A stretch of DNA of 64,000 bases from Odontocerum albicorne (Eukaryota; Arthropoda; Insecta; Trichoptera; Odontoceridae), in the NCBI GenBank assembly GCA_949825065.1, contig OX463845.1, positions 21,908,516 to 21,972,515 of the forward strand, read 5' to 3'. The notes beneath the pieces are model-generated. The model saw only the letters and a program-made list of their open reading frames with translations. It did not search any database and was not told where the DNA came from. Position numbers and translations under genes: made by a program. Numbering within the stretch: position 1 is the first letter of the stretch; each line of letters begins with the position of its first letter. Below are positions 9,473 to 20,672 of this stretch, in pieces.

Positions 9473-9740
9473 TAGTTCGCATGCCTGACTCAATACTTCC
9501 AAGAAATACCCTCTTTGGCGGGCTAACGGAGGGTAAAAGAAAGCATGGCATGATATGCTCAAAATATAAATGCTCAGCACAACTGGAGCAAACGGCAGCA
9601 AGTCAAGCCCAATGGCGTAGTTAACAGGGCCCCGATGGATAAAGAAGGAAGCTGCAAGTACTGAAGCTCGATGCCTTATATGCAACAGGATATATTATGT
9701 CTATCACACATTTGGCTTACATATTCATATTCGGTGGCAT
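9473..9740 (+). mobile_element. LINE family E reverse-transcriptase C-terminal fragment
   Basis: Plus-strand translation contains EHVVRMPDSILPR then FGGLTEGKRKHG. This matches the widespread 'GH..RMPD.RLP..L.YGEL..GKR..G' tail of insect non-LTR retrotransposon ORF2 proteins. Translation is interrupted by a stop near the right end. Single copy in this window. Confidence 0.6.
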
Positions 9741-9744
9741 CAAT

Positions 9745-10655
9745 GACAAATACCCTAACCCCCTGCATTGCAATGTACCTTCTATTACACTAATAATGAA
9801 AATATTCACTTGAATAAATCGAGTTGAATCAAACGTTCGGGGACTGAAAATTAACCGGAATGTTAATGTTCAAAATGGAATACATTCCGTCTACGGAGGA
9901 GTCACCACGGGCCAGGTTTATTTTAGGACGTGGTATAAAATTCCTGCGAGATTTCAATGAGCACGAGGCACAAATTGTTAAGTGTCTGAGAGTCGTGTAC
10001 CAAAAATATCTAGCAGACAGAACATACACTTACGAGTACATAATGCAACTGGTAAAAAGTAAAGATCATTAACAGAGGCGTAAATCGGCAGAGGGTTATC
10101 TAAAAAGCTAATGATGTAATTAATGAAGTAAATGAGTTTAAACGAAAGTAAAGCGGATAAATATCTTCTTCTTCATCATAACCCTTCCTCAATGACTTCT
10201 ATAACTCCATATTTTGGAATGTCAGCAGACCATCTTGACAAATGCTTGGAAACATTCCTCTTACCATATATACTATAGGACCTTCTGTGTCCATCTGTTA
10301 TCTCGGCATCTAGTGCTAGTTTGGTTTTGGAACAGAACATTTACTGTCACTTCGATCTTTTGTATTATTAATATTTTTTTCTTTTGATCTCGCAATGGAG
10401 ATGTAAAATATAAATAAATTAAGATAGCAATGAATCTACTTGAGTGAATAAAAAAATACAGAACCCAAAGGAATATAAAAAAAAACGAGACACCAAAACC
10501 AATGTCAAAATTGTGTCAAATTTAAATAATTTATGTTAGGCAGCTACTTAGCTTCAAACAATTTAAATTCAGATGAGAAAAGGTCCACCGAGAATTATGT
10601 CACCCAGGTTGTTCAATATTTATATACGAGTATATTCGTGCATGAAGGAACTACA
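9745..10655. other. Non-coding stretch, no feature recognised
   Basis: The open frame at 9860-10072 (70 codons) matches nothing I know and has no splice or repeat context. Two TACGAGTA motifs lie at 10031 and 10625. Confidence 0.35.
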
Positions 10656-10659
10656 CAGG

Positions 10660-11432
10660 TCAATTGTTGGCATATATGTAAATGTCGAATGGGAACGTGT
10701 GCAGATTCCTGCATGCAGATGACATGGTAGTGTTGGCGAGGAGTGAAGATGAATTGCAAAGTTTGATAAGCAAATTGTATGAGTAATGCGAAGAGAAAGA
10801 TCTTAGAATGAATGGTGCATATTCAAAATAATGGTGATGGAAAAGTGTGAAAGGAAAAGTAAATGCGATATATGGGTGAATAATGAAAGATTGAAGCAAG
10901 TTGAGGGATTTCACTATTTGGGTAGTATTTTCCCAGATTATGGTAGTTATAAGGGATATCGAATAGCGTATAGCGATAGGAAATAAAGTTAGTGGGGCAT
11001 TAAAACATACATATTTTGAACCGGACAGTATCAAAACTGCAAAAATGATCGTCTACAATAGTACTTTTATGTATGGTAGTGAAACGTGGATCTGGAAAAA
11101 TACTGAGAGGAGTCGAATAGATGCTGTAGAAAAGCGTGCTCTGAGACGAATACATGAAGTGAGAATATATGACAAAATTCATGAAGTGATTAGGGATGAA
11201 TTAAGAAAGACTAAAACAAATGTCAGTGGATGTCGTGTGAGAGGTAGATAAAGGAAAGTTTGGTTGGATCAAGTGAATAATATTCTAAAAGAAGGAAACA
11301 TAGAAATTCAGATAATCGTAGAAGTTGTATGGACGTGGAAGAGACACATCTGATGCATGTGTGTGTCGAGATAAGAAAGTCTGGCGCTATGCCCTCTCTA
11401 CCTACCCCGACAGGGAGATGGCGTGATGGTAT
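10660..11432 (+). pseudogene. LINE family A reverse transcriptase, decayed 3' half
   Basis: The longest remnant of this family here. The reverse transcriptase catalytic box reads FLHADDMVVLARS (codons for HADD at 10712-10723). It is followed by RLKQVEGFHYLGSIF near 10890-10930 and FMYGSETWIWKN near 11070-11100. Next come AVEKRALRRIHEV and, near 11240-11300, GR.RKVWLDQVNNILKEG. The usual 3' end 'cgacagggagatggcgtga' follows at about 11409-11427. Stops and frameshifts make it non-functional. In such elements ORF2 carries endonuclease and reverse transcriptase for target-primed insertion; only the RT half remains. Confidence 0.85.
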
Positions 11433-11439
11433 GTATAAA

Positions 11440-12204
11440 TTTAGTTTATCTTTCTATTATATAATATGTCTAGTGCCGTGAAGGCGAAAATGAAACAAAA
11501 CATACAGTAACGGTGAAGTGAGAATGAAACACGTGTATATGCAAGAGCTATTGCATAACGTCAGGAGTATTCATTTTTTAAAAAGTCCCCTCTTTGTGTT
11601 CTGATTCAATTGACGATGCAAACGATGAGGGTAAGCAGAACTATCTAATTTGAATACAATTTATCAATGAATTAACTAACACTTTTGGGCTAAACAAGTT
11701 AAAATGAAACAAAAAATTCTGTGACAGTAAAGTGAAAATGAAACGCAAAATATATTGTTCGAATTTTCAAACAAATAACGATGTCAAAATAAAAAAAAAA
11801 TGGAAAAGAAATGAAAATTGATTTGCTGTCATTGTTTAAATCATCCTTTCCAATTACAATTAACAACTTTTATTAGGTTGACGTTTTCACTGAACCTTTG
11901 AAGATTATTTTTTTCGTGTTGAGGGATTGAGTTTGTTTTTAAAGAGGCACCGTATGTTTCTCCTCACTGGATGGTGTTATTGTTAAAGTAACAATTAAAA
12001 TAAGTTATTTGGTGCAAGGATTTTTGACATTTTCTCTCCGTAGTGGGAGAAAAATACGAACCTGGCCATGCCCATAATTATTATACTCGTATATTTTCAT
12101 GCCATAAATTGATGCTCATAAAATAAAAACTACAATTAACAAGTCTCAATGACACTTTATTTAAAGTTAATGTATAATATATATGCCTACACCAGTATTT
12201 AGTC
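11440..12204. other. AT-rich stretch, no feature recognised
   Basis: I see only dispersed A-runs and a weak repeat of 'gtgaagtgagaatgaaac' and 'gtaaagtgaaaatgaaac' at about 11513 and 11728. Confidence 0.35.
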
Positions 12205-12657
12205 ATGGGTAACCATCCCAAGGCTAAATATTGTTTTACATTTAATAACAATCTATGGGCATGGAAATATAATCTTTATTGCCATGTTCATACTTTCTCC
12301 CATTACGGAGAGTTTATTTCGGTGGCGAATGGCGGCGAGCCCTCTCGGAGGGAAAACAACCTCCCTACACAACTTAAAATAATCTTGCCCATCGCACTAG
12401 ATAACATTTTCCTGCTTCAACAATATCACTCACTATCCAGTAAGAAGACACAGACGGTGCGTCTGCAAAAACAAAAATCAACCACCCAACACGAAAAAAA
12501 GGATATTCAAAGCTCCAATGGAAAAGTCACCCTGTCTCATCGACAGGCCCCTCCGCCACTAGTTAATATAAGGCATGGGTGGATTGCCTTTAAAAAAAGC
12601 TACATAATATATACGAGTATGCTAAGTTTTCAAGAGTTCGAAGGCGAGCTGATATAA
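12205..12657 (+). CDS. Uncertain 150-codon ORF, possibly LINE gag-like remnant
   Basis: This is one of the longer open frames of the window. The central part is GC-richer and hydrophilic (VANGGEPSRRENN, KKTQTVRLQKQKS) and ends in RQAPPPLVNIRHGW. A basic, glutamine-rich stretch followed by a proline run and a short hydrophobic start is reminiscent of ORF1 (gag) of jockey-like retrotransposons. There the PPP-IV segment precedes the gag core; compare PPIVLREANKY in the gag at 27128. The flanks of the frame (first 30 and last 20 codons) look like AT-rich non-coding DNA. I assign no function. A host exon is less likely because no clear splice sites bracket it. Confidence 0.3.
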   Translation: MGNHPKAKYCFTFNNNLWAWKYNLYCHVHTFSHYGEFISVANGGEPSRRENNLPTQLKIILPIALDNIFLLQQYHSLSSKKTQTVRLQKQKSTTQHEKKDIQSSNGKVTLSHRQAPPPLVNIRHGWIAFKKSYIIYTSMLSFQEFEGELI

Positions 12658-12988
12658 ACAATAAAATTGATCCTGGACCCAATCAAGTAAAATCCCACCA
12701 AGAATCCGGTTCTATTTTTATCAAAAATGTATAGAAAGAAATATGCATTTAAATATTTTTATTCTAGATTGTTAAATACGAGTATGTACATATAGTAAGT
12801 ATAACAATGAATAAATATTTAGTTACTCTTTTCGCATGTCCTTGGACGGACTTTCAAGCTAGTTAATAATAAATCCCACGGTGTTATTTACTTTTTTCAT
12901 CTTATGATTGGAACAAAAAGTTTATATAATAAAAAAACAGGTATCACGAAGTACTTAACAAATACAAGATTCTGTGATTATGAAATTT

Positions 12989-13314
12989 ATAGTAAGGCGC
13001 TTGACCATCCAATGGTTTCAGGTTCGATTCCCGATAATATCCGTAAAAGATAAAAAAGGATCAATCTGATAAACAAGTTCGTCTGGTACTAATACTCGCA
13101 TAAGACAGATGAACGCAAGTATTGTTGCCTCTTCGCGTGTTGTAGTATTGATAGCATGCGCGATTACGAACAACGAGTTTTGTGTCTACTCCAGTGGCTC
13201 TAAATCCAAAGGATCGATTAATGGGGCCGAAGACAATTTTGCCTACCGGCCACGTTCTTCAACATGTCAGAATCCCTACATTAGTTACGTTTAAGGGTAC
13301 CATAAGAATGAATA
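12989..13314 (+). mobile_element. SINE-2 copy
   Basis: The tRNA-derived head carries 'caatggtttcaggttcgat' (B box). The body 'gttcgtctggtactaatac' and 'ctactccagtggctctaaa' follows, then 'ggggccgaagacaatttt'. The 3' end reads 'gggtaccataagaatgaat'. This order is shared with the copies at 14464, 45430, 48905, 50205, 58113, 60222 and 60866. Confidence 0.8.
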
Positions 13315-14331
13315 AAAAAACATATGCAATGAAAATACATTTTTTACATATAATATGATATTTAATAATTTATGCTTGTCATACTTTTTGTTACAATTCA
13401 TATTTTTATTATTACCCTTCGCCGTTATTGGGTCTCATAGTCTAGTATCCTCGACATTCCAATGTCAACATAGTTAGAAAGCGAAGTTGTGCTGTGGAGT
13501 TTTTATACGTGAGTGATACGCGCTGTTGCACACCAGCACTCACCGGCCACACATCTGTACTGAATCCGATGGCACACCGAAGTGACAGTTTTCCCTTTTG
13601 TTTTTGGAAGAATATATATGATCGAAGTCACCGGTATCCTTATACCCCCGGATACTAGGCGGAAAAATACCTGTGTCATTCGAGGGAAGTAGCACAGCGC
13701 GGAGTTCGAACCGACAACTTTTCGTAAGGAAGGTTTCGTGAGGTGCATGGCCATGCACCTCACTATTATCGACCACTTATTTTCTCATCGTCAATGTAAT
13801 AATTTAATCAGCCAGCCACATATTCGTTACGGAGATGGCACTATGCCGGGGCTGGGACCTTCGGGGCACTAACATTACAGATATACATACATTAATCCCT
13901 CCATTTACGCAAATTCACTTTGACGTGGTTTATTCTGTTTGAAATTTTAAATGCATATAGTGCCAAGTAATAATTTAGCTTCTCAATTGATATTTTATAT
14001 ACAACTGTAAAAGCGACTCCAGTAACAATTGAAGATTGATCCAGCGAGAGTGATTTTGAGTATACATGTAATTTTTATCATCGTAGATATAAAGTGAATA
14101 GCTCTCTCTCTCTCTCTCATCAAATATATCACCACTTATATCAGATAAATTGTGTTATCAGTAACCACTTATGTATTTAAACTTAAAAAATAACGAAAGC
14201 TTTTTAAACTAAGAAAGAATAAAATATTTAAAAATATATAAAAGATCATCTTTTTTATTGTACATATAATCCAATGGTTACATTTACACGGTTTTCATGT
14301 ATACGTTGTTTTTTTTTAAACCAATTATCTG
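13315..14331. other. Non-coding stretch with a SINE-3-like relic and a CT run
   Basis: At 13600-13765 there is a tRNA-like reverse relic: 'ggatactaggcggaaaaat', then 'cacagcgcggagttcgaac'. It ends in a perfect 26-bp palindrome at 13738-13763. A short CT microsatellite lies at 14102-14118. Nothing else is recognised. Confidence 0.45.
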
Positions 14332-14835
14332 CCGACCTCTGCGGCCTAGTTAGTAAGACGCCTATCTTCTAGCCCGGAAGTTTCGGGTTCAACTCCCGTT
14401 GGAGTAAAATGTATTTTAAAGTGGGTTCCAGTCTGGTTTTCACTTAAGGCCTCTTTAAAAAATTTCTCCGTAGCCTAATGGTAGCATTCTCGACTTCCAC
14501 CCGGGGGTTTCTGGTTCAATTCCCGATGGCACCATAAAAAAAAAGAGTGCCAGTAAAGCAAAAGAGTTCATCTGGTAAAAATACTCGTACGAGTCAGTAG
14601 TGTTGCCAACACATTCAATGACGATCTGCGAGTTTCGTGATTACTCCAGAGGTTCTAAACACGAAGGCTCGCTTACTGGGACCGAACGCTCCTCAATATG
14701 TCCGAAAAACTAATTTGGATATATTGAAAGTTACCATATGAAAAAATAATGTTTTTCTGTTTGTTTGGAAGTAATTACTAAATGGCAATAACCCTGCCTG
14801 GTTATATTTTATATAACGAAAAGTTTAATACAATA
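14332..14835 (+). mobile_element. SINE-1 interrupted by SINE-2
   Basis: The head 'gacctctgcggcctagtta' and B-box 'gggttcaactcccgttgg' are followed by the body up to 'acttaaggcctcttta'. The 3' part resumes at about 14750 with 'ttgtttggaagtaatt', 'aaatggcaataaccctgcc' and the tail 'acgaaaagtttaatacaat'. The gap is filled by the SINE-2 at 14464-14745, so SINE-2 jumped after SINE-1 was already here. Confidence 0.85.
14464..14745 (+). mobile_element. SINE-2 nested in SINE-1
   Basis: Starts 'tccgtagcctaatggtagc' (A box) with 'ggttcaattcccgatggc' (B box). It runs through 'gttcatctggtaaaaatac' and 'actccagaggttctaaac' to a diverged tail 'gttaccatatgaaaaaata'. The interior contains a chance TACTCGTA at 14583: other copies read 'aatactcgcacg' there, so this one is probably a point change and not an insertion. 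Confidence 0.82.
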
Positions 14836-14851
14836 TTTATATTGGTAAATT

Positions 14852-15010
14852 ATATTATTTTTCTTCATTACATGCTGAATGCTGAGCGTCATGATCCTCC
14901 CTTATGTCCGGAATATGGTGCACCACCTGTCTCCATCTTTCCTGATCCTGGGCCATGTTGAATGCAGTGTTTTTAAAGGATCCTGCTAATTCCTTTGTTT
15001 GGTATACAAC
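14852..15010 (-). mobile_element. LINE family B 3'-terminal fragment
   Basis: Minus-strand translation includes NTAFNMAQDQERWRQVVHHI, then DHDAQHSACNEEK, the extreme C-terminus of family B. It directly follows the SINE-1 tail at 14835 in head-to-tail opposition, as at 1615/1632. Confidence 0.75.
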
Positions 15011-15496
15011 GAAAGTGTAATATATTACAATATCTGCGTAAATGGAGGGATTACTGTAGTAATATACATATGTGATATACGGAATTTTCTCTACGACCAT
15101 ATTACTAGCCAACTTTACACGACTAAGGGAATTTTATTTAGGTAAGAGAATCTTAATTATGTTCCACCACTGCACATCGGTAGCATGAGCGCAACACTAA
15201 TATAAATAGACTGTTGCAAAGACAAAGGGCGCATTGCTCACATGTGGATGCGATGAAGCTGAAGCACTATGATTTGTATGATATTATATGCCAGGGGTAG
15301 CCAAGCTCAATGTCGTCAAGAGTCACATATAAGAATCTCGAAGACTTCGAGAGCCGCAATTTCTAAACTCAAAATATTAAAAATCATTTATGTATAAAAT
15401 AAGATCGCGTTTGAAATTACATCAGACGCATAACAAGGCCGGGGGCAGATGGGGGCGTTTGAACTTTAACTTAAGGTCTCTTTAGCATTCCCCCCC

Positions 15497-15710
15497 CTGC
15501 CTCCGTAGCCTAGTGGTAACATTTTTGACTTCCACCCGGGAGTTTCTGTTTCGATTCCTGACGGTACCCAAAAAAGGGTGCCAGTATGGTAAGAGTGTTC
15601 ATCTGGTAACAATACTCGCACGTGCCAGTAGTATTGCCAACATATTCAATGATAATCTGCGAGTTCCGTGACTACTCCAGAGGTTCTAAATCCGAAGGTT
15701 AGCTCGCTCG
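15497..15710 (+). mobile_element. SINE-2 fragment inside the outer hAT
   Basis: Starts 'gcctccgtagcctagtggt' and 'tgtttcgattcctgacgg', continues 'gttcatctggtaacaatac' and 'actccagaggttctaaatc', and breaks off before the SINE-2 3' tail. It is preceded by a SINE-1-like 'acttaaggtctctttagc', the same neighbour as at 14450. Confidence 0.75.
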
Positions 15711-16043
15711 CAAAGTTAATATTGTCTCCTTGTTAAATTTTTGAAACTTAATCAGTTGAAACTTTATAGTGTCTAGAATTGACATTTTTTAAAACTAGTT
15801 TTACTATATTGACTCATAATTGCATACTGAGTTTAATACAGTGGCATCTATAGTAGTTCGGGTGGATTGCCCATTATTAAAAAAAATCGAAAGCTTCGAG
15901 AGCCGCTATATTTAAAATTTCTAAACTCAAAATATAAAAAATTATTTATGTATAAAATAGGATCGCATTTGAAATCATACCAGAGGCGTGGCCAGGGTGG
16001 GGGGCATTTGCCCTTGAGCGCTAGTTTGCAGGACGCTTTAAGG

Positions 16044-18288
16044 CAGGGGTTCCCAACCTTTTTGTACTCTAGAGCACATTCTAAAATATCGGTAGGGTGG
16101 CGGGCACCACCTATTTTTAATCGACAAACTCCTTCCATAACTTCTCATTTTCCCATAATTTATTTTCTTATATTCATAATTTATTAATAAATAATAAACA
16201 AAAATGTTTCAAAATAATAAAATTATTATTCAAATTGCATACACACAGAGAAATGTATTTACAAAACGTAAACAAAAAACACAAATACGAAGAAAACATT
16301 TTATAAAAAAATATAATATCAATATGTCAATATGATCTTTGGCATTGCATATCATTGGCCAGTGCCTCATAATTAGGAGAGTATGACGATAATCCTGTTA
16401 GCAAACAATCATAAAGATGCTCATCGGTGAGTCGAGATCTTTATCTTGATTTTATTAAGTTCATGTTTGAAAACAATGATTCGCATAAATATGTCGAACC
16501 GAAAAATGATTCAATTTTATATGCCGCTTTTTTCAAAAGTGGGAACTTTTCTCTGTCCACTGTATTCCAAAAGTCCTCTGATATTAAGGATTTTAGCAAA
16601 ATATCATTCTTAAGGTCCAAAATTTCTAACTCTAGTTCTTCTGTCTTACCTTGAACAAAATCTGCAGTACATGCGGCCATTTTCATTACATTTATTTGGC
16701 AAGTAAAAGGATTGATACAGAAGGAAACAATTGGCTCGATATGTGTAAACTGCAAAAATCTCTCTTCAAACTGTTTTTTTACACTTGAAGATGCTTAATA
16801 AATAATGAACCGTTTAATTCATTGTTACCTAGCATTTTCTTCATATGTGGGAAATGCACGAGAGAATTGATCTGCAGATGTGATATCAACAAATCCAATT
16901 TAGCTTTAAATGACTTTACAGAGCTTATCATTTCAGCTATGTTTTTGTCTTTCCCCTGCAACTCCAAATTTAAAGAATTCAATTTTTCCATGATGTCTGT
17001 GAGAAATCCCAAATCAATCAGCCAGCGAGAGTCAGCTAGTTCATCATAATTTTCCTTTTTATCGTTTATAAATACTCACAAATCTTGTAAGAACCTTTCC
17101 TTTACTGAGCCAACGTACTTCAGTATGCAGAATAAGATCATGTTCTTTATCTTCAGTATCTTCTAACAGGGCCTTGAAAAGTCGGTGTTGCAAAGGAGCT
17201 GCTCGAATAGAATTGATTATTTTTGTAACTATTTTCATAACGTGTTCAAATGGCAATATTTTACAACACAGAGCTTCCTGGTGGATAATACAGTGGTAGG
17301 ACATAAAGTTTGAAAATGATTCATCCTTCTTGCAGAGGGCAATAAATCCTTTGTTTTTTACCTACCATTGCTGGTGCCCCATCGGTGGTTATCGCAGACA
17401 GCTTGTGCAAAGGTATATTTATTGACTTGGCGTATGTTTTGAATGTATTATAAATATCCTCACCCCTCGTCTGTCCTTTCATAGGTAATATTTGCAACAT
17501 ATCCTCTTTTACTGTGAAGTTGCTAAATACGTTTCTCACCATAACTGCTAACTGTGCGGTGTCTGATATATCTGTTGACTCGTCAAATTGTAGCGAGAAC
17601 CAGTCACATATTTCTAAGTCAGTCTTTAACTGAGTTTGTATGTCTGTTGAAATTTCATGTATTCTTCTCGTGACGGTGTATTTGACAACTGTAAGTCTTG
17701 TATTGCTGAGACAATCTCACGTTTGTTAGAAAATCCACCAAACAAACAATCGGCACCAGTCAAAAATAGTTCTTTAAACAACTCACCATCAATGAAAGGT
17801 TTCTTCTTTTTTGCGAGCATGTGAGAAATTTTGAAAGAAGCAATGGTGGCCTTTTTAGAATTTTCCACATGTCTAGTGAAAACAGTCTGTTGTGCAGTTA
17901 GACTTGATTTTTGGCGCCTTCGGCGTTCATCGGCTCAGTTCGTGGCGTTCGTTCACTTCGGGTTTTCTGCGTGTACAAGGAGTGATGTGCAAATAGCACT
18001 CCCCGTTCCAGGCTAGCGTGAAGAGTGCAGTCTGGCTCGCCGCTAGACAAGTTGCGACAAGTACTGTCAGCAAAGGAACCACTCATACATAAAATATCGC
18101 AAACATACGAACGTATTTAATAAACCTAGGCACTCAAAAAAATTAAAACTTTAACAAATAAATAAAAATAATTCACATTTTTAATTAATGTTTATGAAAA
18201 AAATCTGTCTTTGTCGAATAGTGGCGGGCACATACGAATCGTTCCGCGGGCGCCATGGTGCCCGCGGGCACGGGGTTGGGAACCTCGG
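16044..18288 (-). mobile_element. Inner hAT transposon, nearly full length
   Basis: The element is 2245 bp with identical 8-bp target repeats CTTTAAGG at 16036-16043 and 18289-18296. Inverted ends CAGGGGTTCCCAACC and (complemented) CCGAGGTTCCCAACC are typical hAT ends. It inserted into the outer hAT and is therefore the younger of the two. It encodes a broken transposase on the minus strand. The region 17900-18250 toward its 5' end carries no recognisable BED zinc finger, which relatives have. Confidence 0.95.
16330..17895 (-). pseudogene. hAT transposase pseudogene (GTF2IRD2/ZBED-like type)
   Basis: Minus-strand frames follow each other in the right order with a few frameshifts. At 17626-17895 are FKISHMLAKKKKPFIDGELF and FSNKREIVSAIQDLQLS. 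At about 17545-17620 FSLQFDESTDISDTAQL contains the first catalytic aspartate region. At 17321-17542 is ITTDGAPAMVG. At 17059-17304 are CIIHQEALCCK and LHTEVRWLSKGKVL. At 16779-17012 is a helical segment (FLTDIMEKLNSLNLELQGKD). At 16400-16755 the hATC dimerisation domain reads FPLLKKAAYKIESFFGS, YLCESLFSNMNLIKSRY and SRLTDEHLYDCL. The missing N-terminal zinc finger and the frameshifts mean no active enzyme. Transposases of this type catalyse hairpin-forming cut-and-paste with 8-bp duplications, matching the flanks. Confidence 0.93.
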
Positions 18289-18647
18289 CTTTAAGGGGTC
18301 AATCAAAGGCAACCGTTAGGAAGGAATTGTGTTTTTGGTTGTCAGGCACTCAATTAAACTTGGACGCTGATGTAAAGGTTAATCAAGGGCGCCGTCAGAT
18401 GCTAATAGTAGTTTTTTTTCTTCTGAATCACATGCATTTGAACTTTGGTTAAAATTATTTAAATTTATTTAGAGATTTTATCTGTCGCGCTAGCCTCTTG
18501 TTTGGCTTATAATTTGTAAAAATGTGAATCATTGTATTATCACTCCCTTTATGCAGTCGAGCCGTATTGAAAACACCAAAGAAAACACCACATTGAAAAC
18601 ACCACATGCGGCTCGCGGGTCATGGTCTGGCCATGCCTGTTATATGC

Positions 18648-19244
18648 AATTCGTTTGCATTATTATGAAACGGAGCTTTCTAAATCGCAGCTCTCATTTT
18701 AGTAGGCATGATGACTTAGCTGGGACATGAAGTAGAGTTGATGATATAAAAAAATGGTAATGTAATGATAAAAATAGCTATGTTTGTTTTGAGTTTGTCT
18801 GGTACAGTAGATGTACGCTCACCTTGATTGGGGATCGAAAAATTGTTACGATGAGCAATACGGTGAGCAATAAGCAATTGACGAACAATCAGAGATTTAT
18901 TTTCTTATATGATTAGACACATACATTTTTTTTATAACTATAGTATTTTATACATTGATTTATAGTTAATAAGCAATAAAAACTCTAAATGCAACATAAG
19001 TAATAAAGCAAACATTTCATAAAAATCGTAACATAGTATAAAAATCATAACGAATCTTTGTTTACTTTGGCAAATACGTATATAATATAAGTTATTAACT
19101 AAAAATCGGTCCAAAAAATAAATAATTAATTTGATTCCGGATGTGGACGGGGTAGATTTTTATTGGTATGTATATATGTGTACATTTAAGTTTTGAAAAT
19201 TTGATGTGTTCCAAAAAGTAAAGCACGGTGATGCGAACATCACG
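18648..19244. other. AT-rich stretch, no feature recognised
   Basis: Non-coding by eye, with no repeat shared with other parts of the window except short A/T runs. Confidence 0.35.
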
Positions 19245-19468
19245 GTAAGCGGACATCTACTGTAACAATACTCACACGCGCTAGGCGTGTGTGAGAGTTG
19301 TTGCCTTTCCGAGAACGGTAAAAGTACCTTCAACGCGCACGAGGACGATCTGTGAGTGACGTGCCTACTCAAAATGTTCTGTACCCAAAGGCTCGTTTGT
19401 TGGGACTGAAGAAAATGTTGTCTCCCGTCCAAGTTCGGATATGTTTAGGTGAACCATAAGAAGGAAAA
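19245..19468 (+). mobile_element. SINE-2, 5'-truncated
   Basis: Body and tail only: 'gtaacaatactcacacgcg', 'gacgatctgtgagtgacg', 'ctcgtttgttgggactgaa', and an altered tail 'gtgaaccataagaaggaaa'. The region 19470-19920 that follows holds nothing I recognise. Confidence 0.7.
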
Positions 19469-19924
19469 TAAACAAAAATATTTATAAAGTGGTACAAAAT
19501 GTGTGTCTATTGAAAGCAGAGATGGTTAACACTTGCTTAAACAAGGATGGAACAAATAAAATGGATAAGGTACATTTGTCCACTTGAGAGTTGTGGGGAC
19601 GATTTTGACTATTGGTTGTGCTTGTACTCTTGACATGTATTGTTTGTATGCGTCTCTATTTCCCCTTTCACATGGATTACAAGAGTAACGCCTGGTTTGT
19701 TGCAATGCTGGCTGTCCACCTTTGGATGACCCCGTATTGTGTTGGTGACTGAATATACTTTAAAAATTTTTGCTTGCTTATATTTTTTATTATGACTATA
19801 TTTTTGCATTTATTTTTATATGTAGATGATTATTTTTTTAAATTATTCTCTCTTTTTTATGTACGAAACACTCACTCCTTGTATTTTTTTATTGTTGATA
19901 TGATAGGCAATTCCTCTTGATCCG

Positions 19925-20135
19925 GTATAATTGTCAACAATTTTGTGGATAAAATACGCCCATGCGTGGTGTTATTTTTTATATACAAGCTGTTGCACTT
20001 CAGCAAACACACACACACACACAGTCTTGACAGATCAAACCCAAAGTTCCGATCGCAAGGGGATCAAACTTCCAAGACGATCGACAGGTTTAATCTGCTG
20101 CAGTTTTTTGTTAGGCAAAGTTTTTAAATAGTACT
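19925..20135. repeat. Dispersed repeat R1, copy 1
   Basis: 'caagctgttgcacttcagc', a CA run, 'gatcgacaggtttaatctgc' and 'gttaggcaaag' recur in the same order at 59990-60175. About 200 bp, unclassified. No tRNA-like head or inverted ends seen. Confidence 0.7.
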
Positions 20136-20672
20136 ATTTTCGTGTTGCTTAATAGCGTTATAATAAATTATGATAAGTTGCATATAAGAAACAATAAACA
20201 AAATCAGATGTGTAACGGTCTAAGAGTAAAACCAGTCTGGAAGTGAATCCGACAGAAATCAAACCTGGGGCGCATGCTTGTTTAGCGTGAACGCTGTTAG
20301 ACGACGGCCACCGACTTTATTGTTATAAGGTACCGTTTGTTTGTAAGTAAATAGATAATGAGTAAAATATATTATAACATGATCGAGAGGATCTAGTCCA
20401 GCAAAGATACCACAGTGCTATATTTAAACCGTTCTCTCAGCAGTTAATTCGCGTGATATATACTAACATAAAGAGAATACTCGAATAAGTCATTATGAAA
20501 AAACAAACCCGTATTTGGATAGTTTAAAAAATATACAAGCAACACAATCGTACACGAACGGAAAATATTTGGAAACCGAGAATAATTATTTCCTACTAGC
20601 GGACGTGTAAAACAAAAGATTCGGAAAGTATCAAGGTTAAAAAATCGTGTTTGTAGAACGTTATCACCGTGA
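20136..20672. other. Non-coding stretch, no feature recognised
   Basis: AT-rich DNA without repeats shared elsewhere in the window. Confidence 0.3.

Larger units (their letters stand above)
15292..18639. mobile_element. Outer hAT element, interrupted by a second hAT
   Basis: The outer element is bounded by identical 8-bp repeats TTATATGC at 15284-15291 and 18640-18647. Its left end is CAGGGGTAGCCAAGCTCAATG-like and its right end, complemented, is CAGGCATGGCCAGACCATG. Both are hAT-type termini followed by 'agccgc' motifs. Without the nested element at 16044-18288 and its 8-bp duplication, about 1.1 kb remain. That part has no transposase, a SINE-2 fragment at about 15497-15710, and two diverged copies of a 'cttcgagagccgc' segment (15352 and 15897). 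The segment at about 15740-15890 recurs at 32580-32730. Confidence 0.88.

Noticed and set aside
14583..14590. TACTCGTA as an excision footprint in SINE-2
   Set aside because: Other SINE-2 copies read 'aatactcgcacg' at the same place, so this occurrence is explained by a single C-to-T change.
15867..16187. 106-codon plus-strand frame and its minus-strand counterpart
   Set aside because: They cross the junction between outer and inner hAT elements and include the target duplication, so they cannot be an ancestral gene.
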